Below are positions 20,396 to 31,445 of a stretch of 64,000 nucleotides of DNA, one piece after another; position 1 is the stretch's first letter; each line of letters begins with the position of its first letter. Source of the DNA: Epiperipatus broadwayi (Eukaryota > Onychophora > Udeonychophora > Euonychophora > Peripatidae); the NCBI GenBank assembly GCA_028023455.1, contig JAQFVV010006215.1, forward strand, positions 5,501,230 through 5,565,229, in the 5' to 3' direction. The notes beneath the pieces were generated by a model that was given only the letters and a program-made list of their open reading frames with translations, was not told the origin of the DNA and made no database searches. Made by a program: the position numbers and the translations under genes.

Positions 20396-21169
20396 CAAGT
20401 GATTTTCAAGCACCCAATAACATACTGAATACAACAATTCTATTCATTGAACCGAACTAGGTAGGAGTTAAGGTGCTTCAGATTTTTAGTAATCACTTAG
20501 AAATGTTGTATAAATATTATGTTGGAAAAATTCTAAGATCACTTTCAGTAGAGGTTTTAGATTGGTCAATAAATCCATTTTTAAATAGCAATAAAATCTC
20601 TTTCATTTGTGTCATATTTGTCCTTGCCTTCAGAAGTGGAGTATTCCAGATTCCTTGCCTGATTGGCTAGCACCAGGTTGCTAAACAATGGGAATGAATC
20701 CTTCATTGGGGTTTGCACTCTGAATCCGAGTGTTCTCAGAAAGGTAAGGGATCTGACAATAAATAGTAAGCCTTTTTGGAGGCAAGGCAGAGAGCATTAA
20801 CTTCTGTTAACTTGAATGACAACATGCTCTCCAGTGGAAACCTTTGCCTACATCAAAGGTGTCTTCACTAGTCAAAGTCCATCTGAGACTGCAAACTGCT
20901 ACAACTGCAGTCAACTCAAGGCAAGATGTCTGAGAGCAGCTGGAAGAGCCCAAACTGGAGCCAACTCAAGGCAAGCTGTCAAATTCTGCTAGAAGAGTCT
21001 TACTTGAACTCGTGAGGCAGGCTAATCATATAGCTGGAAGTGAATTCCATCACTCAGTATGACTAACTCATCATTAATTGTACAAGGTATATCTATATTA
21101 TTAATTAACTAATGTATGTATTTTTATAACTATTATATAAAAAGCTCACAAATAAGCTTTTAAAAGCTT

Positions 21170-21245
21170 TGCAGAATATCCCTAACCCCAGACCGGTTTC
21201 TGCTACTGGCTTCCTCAGTGAGGTGTTAGAATATTCAAGCATTAG
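21170..21245 (-). ncRNA. Type-I hammerhead ribozyme motif, family 1
   Basis: On the minus strand ACCTCA pairs with TGGGGT (stem I). CTGAGGA (21218-21212) is followed by a short TGC-type stem II that here keeps only two pairs, then GAAA. The ACCGGT palindrome and C17 (21191) follow. Beyond stem I, GAATA and TATTC can pair again. All conserved core positions are present; the weak stem II lowers the expected activity. Confidence 0.65.
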
Positions 21246-21540
21246 ATTAAAAATACCAGGACAAGCCCAGCCCTTTATCTAATGAATGACTATTAAGTAG
21301 AAAATATGTCTCCCAATCTAGCTACCTAACTTAAATAGCCATATGGGACTGAACTAAGTTCAGATACACCATATATTAATAGCTTTAGCAATATAAAATC
21401 ACCAAAGTCTTAATAGCAAAAAATAAAATTTCAAACAAATCAAGACAGATGACATATGACCTAATTTAAACAAGCTTGTATTACAAATGTTATATAAAGA
21501 GCTCACAAATAAACTGTTAACAGGCTATGCAGAATATCCC

Positions 21541-21582
21541 TAACCCCAGACTGGTTCTGCTACTAGCTTCCTCAGTGAGTAA
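21541..21582 (-). ncRNA. Second hammerhead copy, degenerate
   Basis: The CTGAGGA box is intact, but GAAAC has lost one A and stem III reads CCAGT instead of CCGGT. Probably inactive. Confidence 0.5.
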
Positions 21583-21683
21583 TTTTTATAACTAATAAAT
21601 TATACATATTAATTGTTGAGTAGTTTATCATTACTTTTTCTGTTGGTTTTGAACTGAACCTGTAAATCAAACCAAACACAACA

Positions 21684-22084
21684 GATCTAGTGCTGTCAGA
21701 CATTAGAGCATTTTCCCCTCGCGGATGGGAAAATTGTAGTTAAATGTATAAAGTGAATATGTGAGTGCATTTTTTTTTTAAAAAAAAAAAACATTCACCC
21801 TAATTACATTATGGTGATTATTAAAAATCACTTAAAACTGTTTTGAATAAAAAAAATTGACTGCAATCATACAAGCATGTCAATTAGAAGCCACAACCAA
21901 TCACGAGAGCTTTACTTGCAGCATAGCAACAGAAGCTAGCCCTTGTATTTTAAAGTGTCGTTGAAAAGCTACAAACAGTAGTGTAAATAATTAAGAGTGG
22001 TAACTGTGAAATAAAAAATAAAAATCGATTCTGAACAGCTGCAAACAGTACTGTAAAAAAATATGGTATCTTGCATAAAAAATT
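21684..22084 (+). other. Ty3/gypsy 5' leader
   Basis: Non-coding leader between the LTR and gag. A primer-binding site is not obvious after 21683. It includes T9/A14 runs at 21770-21791 and a partial duplication of the phrase GCTACAAACAGTAGTGTAAA (about 21968 and 22038). Confidence 0.5.
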
Positions 22085-22645
22085 ATGACTAATGCAATCA
22101 GCTCTATAGAAGCTTTTGACCCAGCTCAACCTGAGGGCTGGTCAAATTATAAGGAGCGCTTGATATTTTACCTACAGGCTAACCAGATGGAAAAGCCTGA
22201 AGTAAAGTTAACTACATTAATGACCATAATATGTCTGCAGATGTACAGCATACTCAAGTCTCAATCTATGGCAGCAACCCCAGCTAACCTGTATAATTCA
22301 GAGATATCACTTCAATCTCAGCATTCAAGACAGGGGGAAACAGCTAGAGAATTTTCAACAAGAATCCATACAGCATTGAAGTGTGATTTCAAAGACTTCA
22401 TGAATGAAGCACTTCATGATCATTTTATTTGTGGCATAAATGATCATAATTTAAGGCTGAAAATGTTGATGATTCTGAATTTAGATTTTGAAACAGTGGT
22501 AGCTCAAACAGTACTAGCTGAATCAATAGTTAATCAAGCTGCCCCATTAAAAAAATTACTAAGTATGATGTGCAAAAAATTGAGCATAACACTAGGAAGG
22601 TCAAATACTCAGCCAGGTCAGAGAACTCTGCATCAAATAGTTTAA
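22085..22645 (+). pseudogene. Ty3/gypsy gag, degenerate
   Basis: The frame starts MTNAISSIEAFDPAQPEGWS, the usual gypsy gag opening with WSNYKERLIFYL. It continues with the capsid-like HSRQGETAREFSTRIHTALK and the FMNEALHDHFICGINDHNLR motif (variants of the L.D..V.G....R..LL capsid signature). The nucleocapsid follows in other frames: LCYRCNEQ is the first half-knuckle, and FCKRVGHIKVACLK (in frame 22664-22885) is the second, lacking its first Cys pair. At least two frameshifts separate them, so no functional gag is made. Confidence 0.8.
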
Positions 22646-22889
22646 GGCTTTGCTATAGATGCAATGAACAAATGCACATGCATACAGAATGCATGGACTG
22701 CCATACAACGCACATTTTGCAAGCGAGTTGGACATATAAAGGTGGCATGTCTGAAATTAAAAGAGATGGCTGATATGAGAATGGAAAAACCCATTCCAAA
22801 AAATAGTAAAGGCAATTATAAGAAAAATAAGCAAGTTGCCTGTATAAATCATATCAAAGATGACCAGTCTGGATTTATACACTAATTAA

Positions 22890-23195
22890 TGATATGCCAG
22901 TTAGAATGGAACTGTTTCCAGGTTCTGGAGTGTCTATTTTTTAAGAAAGACCTGGGTGATCATTAATAAAAATAAATATAAATTGCTTCCTAGCAGCAAG
23001 TCAATATCAGACTACCAAGAAAATAAAATTAAACTGTTGGGTCAAACCACAAGAAAAATTACAATGCCTAACAAGACTATATACCTACCACTGGTAGTAT
23101 CATTAGGTAATCATAGTAATTCAATAGGCTATGACTGGTTCAATCAGATAGGGTTTAAAGTGACAAAGCTAAACCAGATCACAACATTAAATTAA
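22890..23195 (+). pseudogene. Ty3/gypsy protease remnant
   Basis: MPVRMELFPGSGVSI (about 22894-22940) aligns with the M.LDTGA.VS active-site segment of gypsy proteases. The DTG is replaced by FPG, so the catalytic Asp is gone, and a stop follows. The frame 22956-23195 continues with IKLLGQTTRKI, then LPLVVSLGNHSNSIGYDWF, the usual flap and C-terminal GR(N)WL-like segment. Confidence 0.7.
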
Positions 23196-23264
23196 AACCT
23201 GATTACTCAGAAGTCAACAAAAAGGTGATAACGAAAATGGTGATGGGAAGCAAGAACACCTGGA

Positions 23265-23780
23265 TTGCCAGGACATAGCTAGAACAGCACTCCATTCCTA
23301 GTACAGCAACTGGGAAGTCTCCAGAAGAACTTATTCAACAGATCCCATGAACTATACTATTATTCCTGAAGCCTGATGCCAAACTTGAACGAAAGGCAAA
23401 AAGTAAAATAAAAGTGCAATTAGGCACACAGATACCATGCAGGATGTATTATGGGTCCACAAAATGAATACCAGTAGTGATAACACAACTAAAGGATTTC
23501 TATATGGTCGTAGTGCAAACAGAAGATGGTCATCAACATCATTGCCATGTCAACCACTGAGACTGAACCACACTGAAGCTGACCAAAGCAGTAACCAACT
23601 TGGGACAAGTACATCAAGTGTGAAACATGGACATCAAAGTGAAGGCAGCTGTGAATGTCCAGGAACAAGTTCTTCAAGCAAGGAAGAAGAAACCAGGAAC
23701 AGTAATAAATGGGAGCCACCAACAAAGCAGAGAATTCATTGTCCAGTACATCTTGATGACTATACTATCAAGGGCTAATT
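23265..23780 (+). pseudogene. Ty3/gypsy integrase C-terminus / GPY-F module, degenerate
   Basis: In shifting frames the sequence reads ATGKSPEELIQQIP, LLFLKPDAKLERKAKSK, then TK-IPVVITQLKDFYMVV and DGHQHHCHVNH. This matches the GK.P.ELLF...LLKP motif and the GPY/F module at the end of gypsy integrase, ending with an arginine-poor ..HLDDY tail (frame 23437-23778). RT, RNase H and the catalytic integrase core are missing, so a large deletion joins the protease to this tail near 23200-23260. Confidence 0.65.
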
Positions 23781-23798
23781 TTAGCTAGGGAAAGAGAT

Positions 23799-24406
23799 GT
23801 CATATCTAATCTTGACTTCATAAGTAGACTATTCCAGATTTTGTACCTGATTGGCTAGCATCCGGTTGCTATCCAATGAGGATGAATCTTTCATTAGGGT
23901 TCTTGCTCTGAATTTGAGTGTTCCCAGTAAGGTAAGGGTCAGCTTTTTTGGAGGCAAGGCAGAGAGAGTTAACTTCTGTTAACCTGAATGATTGAACATG
24001 CTCTCAAATGAAACCTCTGTCTATAGCAAAGGTGTCATTACAGATATGTCTACACACAGGCAAGTACATCTGAGACTGGAAACTGCTACAGCTGCAGTCA
24101 ATTCGAGGCAAGCTGTCTAAATGCAGCTGGAAGAATCTTAACTAGAACCAACATGAGGAAAGCTATCCAGTACAGCCAGAAGAGTCTTACTTGAACTCGC
24201 AAGACAGGCTAATCATATAGCTGGAAGTGAGTTCTATCACTTGGTATGACTAACTCATTATTAGTTGTATAAACTATATATTATTGATTAAGTAGTGTGT
24301 GTGTATTTTTATAAATTAAAAATTATTCATATTAATTGTTGAGTAGTTTGTCATTATTTTTTCTATTGGTTTGGAACCGAACATGTAAATCAAGTCAAAC
24401 ACAACA
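23799..24406 (+). repeat. 3' LTR of Ty3/gypsy element
   Basis: A 608-bp uninterrupted LTR. A purine tract (GGGAAAGAGA, about 23788-23797) sits immediately before it. It differs from the 5' LTR by many substitutions and small indels. Confidence 0.88.
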
Positions 24407-24411
24407 ATCTG

Positions 24412-24785
24412 CAAGTACTAAACTCCAAAATGTAGAAGCAAATGGCAACCTCTAAAACTATACTTTTATCTAAGCAATAATTTATATTGTTCTGATTTTT
24501 TAAATATGTAATTACTATGATATTGAAATTACATATATATGTGAACGCTTTTTGTAAATTATTTGCATGAAATATTTTGAATTATATGTATTTTAATGAA
24601 TAACTATTACATTTTCTAATTATACATTTGTTAATAGAGTTGTACTATTATTACTTTTGTATATCATTATTTTATCCATTTTCTTGGAAAACAATGGATT
24701 GAGAGAACATGGGTTCTAAAGTTTGCTTTAAATACTTTCATTATTGATTGTGTCTTTATGATATAATAAATGCTATAATTATGTG
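24412..24785. other. AT-rich flank of the LTR element
   Basis: No feature recognised. Confidence 0.3.
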
Positions 24786-24925
24786 AAGTGCATGAATGAA
24801 AAAAGGAAGTGTGGTGGGCGATGTTGAGGAGAGATCAGAGATTAGAAAAACTGGATTAAACTTGGAGAGATCTTCATCATGCATTAAAATGATAGTGATT
24901 GAAAATGATGATAATTATGATCAAC
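24786..24925 (+). mobile_element. LINE 3'-end fragment
   Basis: It shares the LINE tail seen at 44437-44705. GGATTAAACTTGGAGAGATC corresponds to the RWIELGETF segment, followed by GCATTAAAATGATAGTGATT and a GATGATAAT tail. Strongly 5'-truncated, non-coding. Confidence 0.6.
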
Positions 24926-25021
24926 TTAATACAGCTTATTTAATAATTTTAAAAAAAAAGAAGTTACTTTATTGTAACTACATACATGTAGAAAAGATAA
25001 ATAATCATCAATATACGTATT

Positions 25022-25190
25022 TCATGCTGAACCAGCATTCGTCACTTGGTCCAGATTATCATCTCCCACACATATATGTAATCAGTGCTCAGTTTATATT
25101 AGATAATCTACTCCAACCTCCAACTTTTCAGCCATCCATAATATTGGCATCAGCATGGGATTTGGACTTTCCATCCGCAAATTTTATACA
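25022..25190 (-). repeat. Dispersed repeat, paired with 37409-37560
   Basis: The reverse complement contains CCATGCTGATGCCAATATTA, ATGGATGGCTGAAAAGTTGG and GGACCAAGTGA. The same order occurs on the plus strand at 37360-37560. An old interspersed repeat of unknown class. Confidence 0.6.
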
Positions 25191-26540
25191 TGTTTGATGG
25201 AATTTTTAATTTGGGTAAAAACAATTTTTATCATATTAGCTTCTAGATTTATAGTATACTAATGATTGTGCAATTTTTGTGAATTCAAAAAAAGATCTGG
25301 AAATGTACATATTTTTAATGTTACATTAAAGGCTTTGGGTTAATGATTAAGGTTCTAAAAAGCCAGTGATAGAACAAAAAATCTTTGACAACTTTTAGCT
25401 CAAATGGTTATCAACTTGAGAATGTAAGCCAATTTAAGTATCTTCTTAGCTTTTTTAAGAAGAAAAGTTAACATAAACATTGAACTGCAACTTTAAAAGA
25501 TATAATGATTTATTACAATAATATAACTACTACAATTAAATTTTTGTATATAAAAGTGCTATTTTGTCACTTTTATCATATGAAAGTAAGACACGAGTTC
25601 CTATTGATGTTACATGAAGGCATCAGAAACATTCTATTTAAGAATGTTCCCTAAAATTATAAAAGTATGATGGCTAAATCACAAGACCAATCTTCAGCTT
25701 GATGAATATGATATTACAGATCTACTATTATTAAGCCATAGTTTTGTTGGATTGTATATGTGATAGATATGCCAATATAAGACATTTTAGAAAATATTTT
25801 AAAATGAACTTGAGCATGGGTTTTATGGGAAAAGTATATTTACAATAAAGTCGATTATAAACATAAGCATAAGAGGTGATGATCATGTGATGTTTATTGG
25901 CATAAAGTCTATTACAAAGTCACTCTAAGGAAGTTCTATGTTGATTGCTTCAGAAAGGTGGTTAAAGATAGAATAATGGAGAGTTATGTTTGGACAAGAT
26001 GTTGAAACCGTTTTAAAAGAATAATTTGCTACAGAAAAAGGCAAAAGATGGAATCACAAAATATCAAATAAATAAAATAATAACCAACATGTTTTATATG
26101 TGGCATATTGTGTTCCATGGATTGGCTTACATAGTCATAGCAAAATTCAACCTTAACGTACTATTACTGTTATTGTTTGAAGTTGAAAATACCATACTTG
26201 TTAATGAGTGATTGCTTGCTGATTATACTTATGGATGTAGACATATTGGTGAGCATGTAATTATAATTTTTTTGAGATGGACGAGTCTGTTTTTGAGTTT
26301 GCGAATTATATATGTCAATTTATGTGAATATATGTTTACATATATAATTTGTTAGACAAGGTATATATATATTTTAAAACATTTATTTTATTACAATGCA
26401 TAGTACATTTTTTGTTTTTATTTTATTTACTGTATTATTATACATTTTTTAAGTTTATACTTTTATAATTAATATTTGATATATTTCATTTTTATTTTAA
26501 ATACTAATTTTTTTTATGTATAATAAAAATAATTTAGTTA
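25191..26540. other. AT-rich non-coding DNA
   Basis: A family-2 terminus (GGTGATGATCATGTGATGTTT, 25875-25896) is present as a solitary fragment. No gene is seen. Confidence 0.35.
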
Positions 26541-26545
26541 TTACA

Positions 26546-27282
26546 GTAGCAACTCTCCATATAGTAATGACACCTAGTGCAAGCCTACTGAATGCAAGAA
26601 AGGTTGCACATAAAATCTGTCTAATGCCTACTTGAATCTGAGAGCCCTGCACTTAGATCTTAGAATGTAATACAACTTCCCAGAAGCCATCAGTTACCTA
26701 TTTACTTAACTATACAGCTAGAAGCCCAAGATGAAAACACACTGTTTTCAATCGATGCTCATTCATCATACAGATCTGAACCCAGTTTAGCATCTATACA
26801 TTTTGATGTCTTTGGTTTTCCAAATACCACAGTCACCATTAACCCATGGCAAGATTGGTTTAAACCCATTACTGTATGGAGAGTTTGCTTCTGTTAGTAA
26901 CAGCTTGTGTAATCATATGAAATGATGATCATGTGATGTTTTGGTAGTTTTATACCAATCCTACCAATGGATTAATAGTGACTTATATTTGAAAAATCAA
27001 AGGCAGTAAAATGTATAGATACTGAACTGGGTTCAGCTCTATATGACTATATAAGTGAATGATGGATTGAAAACATGTTTTTACTTTGAAATCATAGCTT
27101 TATAATTAATGCTGGAAAATTGCTTTAGATACAAGGCTACTCAATGATGAAAGCTCTAAGCTAAAAACTAATCTGGGAATATTGGATGAATAGGCAATAG
27201 ATAGGGATTTAATGCACAAACCTTCCTGTGTCCATTGATTACTAAGGATTGCACTAGCTGGCACTACTGTATGGAGAGTTTG
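26546..27282. mobile_element. Degenerate hammerhead-family-2 element
   Basis: CAACTCTCCATATAGTAATG (26551) and ATTACTGTATGGAGAGTTTG (26867) are inverted ends. A second copy of the end (GGCACTACTGTATGGAGAG, about 27262-27280) closes the unit. The internal order is the same as in the cleaner copies at 45.7 and 49.0 kb: GATGTGATGTTTTGG terminus, GAACTGGGTTCAG, ATATTGGATGA, GATAGGGATTT and CCTTCCTGTGTCCATTGATT. The ribozyme position (about 27152-27185) reads AATGATGA...AAAACTAATC, so both boxes are mutated. Confidence 0.65.
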
Positions 27283-28330
27283 TATGAAGCAAAGAAAAGA
27301 AAGGGATTGATAAAGAAATTAACAGTGTTTTCATATAATAAATATGATGTAGTTAGAATTATATGGAAGGGAGTTGCAGTAGCAGGGTTAACATATGGTA
27401 GTGATGCATTATGTGTTAGTAAAGGGGTATTAAATTACTTAGAAAAAGATCAAAGGGAAGTAGGAAGACATGCATTGGATGCAGATGTATGGACAGCAAG
27501 GGAGGCAATTCAAGGAGAAATGGGATGGTCAAATTTTCATATGAGAGATGCAAAAAGTAAAATGAAAATGTTTGGTAGATTGCGGTTTATGGATAATAAA
27601 AGAATAGAAAATATAGTATTTAATTGGATTATGAGTAAAGAGCAGGTAACAAGATGGGTGAGAAAGGTAATGTGGTATGCAAAAGATTTGGATAAAGAAT
27701 TTATATCAGTATATTTGTACAAAAGATGGATGATTGTGTTGGGAGGATTGTTGAGTGTTATAGTGGTAAGGAATGGGATAAAAGAATAGATCTATTAATA
27801 AAAAATAGGGAGTTAGAGAGATAGAGAACTAGTATGGAGAGTAAAAAGAGTTTAAAGATATATAGAAATAAACAGAATATTAGGTGCAAGTTAATATATG
27901 ATAATAGTAAGGAAAATAGTTTATTGTTTAAGGCTCGAACAGGATTTTAAGAAACAAGAGAATATACATGTAAATGGAAAAATATGGGTGATTTAGTCTG
28001 TAAATTATGTAAGGAAGGAATAGAAAATATTAGGCATCTGTTAATTGAATGTAAATGCTTGAAAACAGAAAGGGCACATATAATGAAGTTATGGAAGTGC
28101 AAATATGAAAAAAGTGATTATACAGAAAGTGGAATGTTTTTTATGCTGGGTTTGGGAAAAGATAAGGGGGATTTATATATAAAGGCCATAGAGTTGACCA
28201 AGATTATGTTGTGGAAATGGGATGGAGCAGAATATCGGAAAACTTAGATTGGGGAATGGAAAATAAAGTGGCTAATAGGTTTCTCTGGGTATAATTGCTG
28301 AGAAATTCTTGACTTCGTTTAAGAAGAAGC
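27283..28330 (+). mobile_element. 5'-truncated LINE fragment A1 (RT C-terminal part + zinc-knuckle end)
   Basis: The frame 27235-27789 encodes the region after the RT catalytic core: GLIKKLTVFSYNKYDVVRI, VAVAGLTYGSDALCVSKG, EMGWSNFHMRDAKSKMKMF and VFNWIMSKEQVTRWVRKV. After a break, 27984-28247 encodes LVCKLCKEGIENIRHLLIEC, a C-x2-C...H...C knuckle typical of LINE C-termini, then ELTKIMLWKW. It is joined directly to a family-2 terminus at about 27282. Beyond the 3' end, CATCACATCACTGTT and GCTTGTATAAGCATAGGAAA resemble another family-2 end. Confidence 0.78.
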
Positions 28331-29160
28331 TACAGTACATCACATCACTGTTTTAACAGCTTGTATAAGCATAGGAAATATGTTTTGAGAGATTGTTGTT
28401 TATATGAAGACAAAATTCAGGTAGATAAAATGATTAAACAAAAAGATGTAAATTTATGGAAAATGACTATGAATGAAAAAATTACAATTCTATAAGAATA
28501 GAATAGAAGATATATATCGACAATAAACTCTCATTTCATCATTTGTACATGTATTGTTTTTCTACAGACATTATCTGTTTTCTTTAGTCCTAGAATCAGC
28601 ACTATCAAAATATGTATTATTTTTTTTCTTGGCTTTATTATTTTTCATTTTGTCATTTTATTGATCTATTATTGACAAATCATGATCTCAAATGCAATAT
28701 GCTTCCATATATATATATATATTGTAACCAGTTGGCTTACATAGCATACACTAATATAGTGTGTGTGCATAAATATATACGTAAAATAAAGGAAAAGTAG
28801 AAATAAACACAGGATAAATTTTTGTAAAAAATAAACACAGGATAAATTTTTGTAGATATTCTTTTTATATTTCCTAAAATAAAATAATAAGTAAAGGGTT
28901 AAATAATAACTCTGATTTAAAATAAAAATTGTTTTATAAATTAAACTTTTAAAAGGTCTGAACAAATATAAATATTGTATTATTATTATTATTATTCTGA
29001 TTGTGAAATGTAAAAACACAATATTGTTTTCAAAATTTTTTAATTAATTAAAACATATATGTTTTCAAAGGCATTAGAGAGCTAAAAATAAAAACTCTGT
29101 TTTCATCAAAGTGTTATTATCACCATGGATGATTCTATAAAAGGGCTGATAACAAAATTA
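28331..29160. other. AT-rich, with 28-bp tandem duplication
   Basis: AAATAAACACAGGATAAATT occurs at 28801 and 28829. A family-2 end fragment lies at 28350-28385. Otherwise there is nothing beyond TA and ATT microsatellites (about 28710-28722 and 28979-28996). Confidence 0.45.
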
Positions 29161-29168
29161 GCTCCAGA

Positions 29169-29400
29169 CTGGATAGTGATTTTAAAGAGAACAGTTCTGC
29201 TTGCAGTTTTATAAGAATTGATCAGAAGTGTTTTTAATATTTAAGCAGTGGCCACTAGACCAACTGCAACATCTGGATAGTGATTTTTGAAAAGAACAGT
29301 TTAGCTTGCAGTTTTGTAAGAGTTGGTCAGAAGAGTTTTTAATATTTTAAGCAGTGGCCACTAGGCCAACTGCAAAGTCTGGATAATAGTTTTTTTGTAA
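29169..29400 (+). repeat. Tandem repeat, ~105-bp period, about 2.2 copies
   Basis: CTGGATAGTGATTTT recurs at 29169, 29273 and 29379 (as CTGGATAATAG). Each unit contains GCTTGCAGTTTT, AAGCAGTGGCCACTAG and CCAACTGCAA. More GC-rich than its surroundings. Function unknown. Confidence 0.75.
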
Positions 29401-29970
29401 GAAGGATCTGCTGAAAAGTTGGTTGCAATATTTTGTTGCAGCTTGATGAAGTTTGCAGCAGTTGGTTTTAGCTGACTGTAGAGTTGACAGAATAGCTACT
29501 ATGAATTAATATGGCTGAAGGCAGGACAGGAGATTCAGAGCTGCTACTATTTTCCTTCACAGGAGTTTTGATTTACTAGAAGCTGGGTCACTTCTACCTA
29601 GCAGTTCTATACAGAGCTCCTATGAAGATCTAAGGAAGTACATTCCAGTAGCTGCCCTATAGTTTACTGCAGACTTTTGATTCTTGAGGCCAGGGTCACT
29701 TCAAATGGATCAACTAGCTGCTTAAATATGTTCTAGAAGACAGCTTGACAATTGCTTGGACTACAAAAGAAATCTTGTGGTATGCCAACAAATTACCGGA
29801 ATTATATACTTTTATCTGATGATGACAACAAACCTGAAATTATATTTTTCTGCTGGACCAAAAACCAAGTTTGCCAAGAGAAAGCATGAAGAAATTGATG
29901 TACTTATGCTACTATTTATTTATCTACGCAGGGAACTGCAGATAAAAACACATGTGTATCTACAGTGAGT
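29401..29970 (+). other. GC-richer region of unknown nature with an exon-like end
   Basis: The base composition is clearly less AT-rich than its neighbours. The open frame 29756-29968 contains LYFSAGPKTKFAKRKHEEID, which has the look of a basic DNA-binding or transposase N-terminal segment. Near 29965 the sequence ACAGTGAGT resembles a splice donor. No family is recognised. The stretch before it (29430-29750) has no ORF and could be a leader, an old repeat or an LTR. Confidence 0.25.
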
Positions 29971-30780
29971 TATTTTATTTTACTATTCCTTAAAACAACT
30001 TTTAAAATTATAAATTAAATCAGACAAGTAAATAATTGGCTTGAGTCAAATGTCTAAGAGAAAGATGATTTGATATATATTTTTGAAGAAATTGTTTTGG
30101 TAATTCCTTTAAAAAAATGACATTAAAAGAAGAATATACAAATGCAAGCATAATTTTGTTTGAATTAAAATCGTAAAAGCAAATCTTTTAAATTGGTCTA
30201 AGAACACTGATAATTAATCAATAAGTACCTGTCAAACAAAAGTTGACTTTATTTAGTTCTATAAAAAAAAAAAGAACTTATAAACTGAAATTAAATTTTA
30301 AATTATACATTTTGTTTATAAACACGTATATGTGTAAAATTTATGTGTTTTCCAAATGAATTAATTATGAAAAACTATAATATTATTGTAACAAGTTGAA
30401 ATTTAATATTTTTTTATTATTAATTGTCAATTTTTTTTTTTTATATTAACTGTATATCATAAATCGCGCATTCCTGTGCGCACATATATGTAAATCAATA
30501 TAACAATTTAAATGATGAATAGCAATTATGTAAATCACAAATGTAATAATTATTTTATGTTTAATTGAAATGTCTTCACATATTATAAAACACACGTCTG
30601 TGTATGGATATATGTACGCATTTATAGATACCCATTAAGAAATAATGCAGTTAATGTAATAATTTGAATTTTGTAGTAATCGTGTAAATTACAGAGTGAT
30701 GACTTTATTATTGTGTACTTTTCAAAATCAGAACCCTTATAAGACCTAAATTCATTTTTATTATTATTAATAAACTTATA
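29971..30780. other. AT-rich non-coding DNA
   Basis: Nothing recognised. Confidence 0.3.
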
Positions 30781-30794
30781 TTTAATTGTTAAAA

Positions 30795-31260
30795 TGGTTT
30801 CCATCATCTCTTGGTTACATACAGTAATAGAGCTTGTGTTCTCTGAGCTAGATTCAAGCACGAATAAATGGGGATGTGTATTTAGTGCTTCGGGGCATCC
30901 AGAGATGATCAATCATCATCCTGGTTGGCACAAAAGAGGATACTCTTTAAAGCCCATGCACTATATTTTATTTTAGTTTAGACTTGTTAAAAAAGATTTA
31001 AGTTTATAGTTGGCCAGTCCAAGTGGCCAGAGCATTGATGATGATCAGCATGTTTTAATGTCCCAGCATTATTGTTTAGATTTTCTAGTTATGTATTCTA
31101 ATGGATGGGCACTAAGCTGGTGCATCCAAGTTATGGTTAAATAATTGACCAAGCTGGCAAAGGCTCAATAGTTAGCCTGGTCTAAAGAAGACCCATTTCA
31201 ATCCAGTCACAAGATTGACTGTTGATATATTGTACTGATTTGTTTATTCCCATCATTAAT
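30795..31260. repeat. GC-richer non-coding repeat candidate
   Basis: 30795-30965 and 31000-31220 stand out by composition and by short self-complementary phrases (GGCCAGTCCAAGTGGCCAG at 31010-31028; GATGATGATCAGC). A minus-strand open frame (30912-30622, ISGCPEALNTHPHLFVLESS) ends against in-frame stops. I favour an old interspersed repeat over a gene. Confidence 0.25.
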
Positions 31261-31445
31261 GATGATGAATGGTATTTTACTTATACTGATATTTACTTTA
31301 TAATGCTGGCTGATAAATAATTATGCTTTTAGTAGCTGGATGATCTCTCAATGTTCTCAGAGATTTTGATTTTATGCTCTTATAAAATATTATATTACTT
31401 ATAGATAATTTTTCAAATTATTGACATTTGTATTTCATTAAATAG

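Larger units (their letters stand above)
21120..21594 (-). mobile_element. Hammerhead family-1 (retrozyme-like) element nested in LTR, 13-bp TSD
   Basis: The 13-bp repeat ATTTTTATAACTA flanks the insert (21120-21132 and 21582-21594). On the minus strand the 449-bp insert contains one full unit plus partial units. A GCTCACAAATAA...CCCTAACCCCAGAC block is present near both ends. Two hammerhead cores lie on the minus strand, with cleavage positions at 21191 and 21549, giving a 358-nt unit. There is no ORF. A bit more than one unit, direct repeats carrying hammerheads, and a target duplication match the described organisation of retrozymes. Confidence 0.82.
20610..21683 (+). repeat. 5' LTR of Ty3/gypsy element (interrupted)
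   Basis: It matches the 3' LTR through TTGCCTGATTGGCTAGCA, the GAGGCAAGGCAGAGAG block, and the end TTGTTGAGTAGTTT...CACAACA. The insertion at 21133-21581 is absent from the 3' LTR, where the target sequence ATTTTTATAAATTA is present once. Confidence 0.88.
20610..24406 (+). mobile_element. Ty3/gypsy LTR retrotransposon, internally deleted
   Basis: LTRs lie at 20610-21683 and 23799-24406. Both begin TGTCATAT and end AAACACAACA. The flanking pentamers ATTTG (20605-20609) and ATCTG (24407-24411) look like a 5-bp target duplication with one mismatch. The 5' LTR is 466 bp longer because of a nested hammerhead element. Gag, a protease remnant and the integrase C-terminus remain; RT, RNase H and most of integrase are absent. 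LTR divergence and stops show that it is old and non-autonomous. Confidence 0.88.

Noticed and set aside
30622-30912. Minus-strand 96-codon frame as a gene
   Set aside because: In-frame stops precede it, the second half is AT-driven, and the region looks like an old repeat.
31130-31180. Thymidylate kinase P-loop exon (DQAGKGSIVS)
   Set aside because: It only loosely resembles a P-loop, is preceded by a stop, lacks splice signals, and lies in repeat-like sequence.
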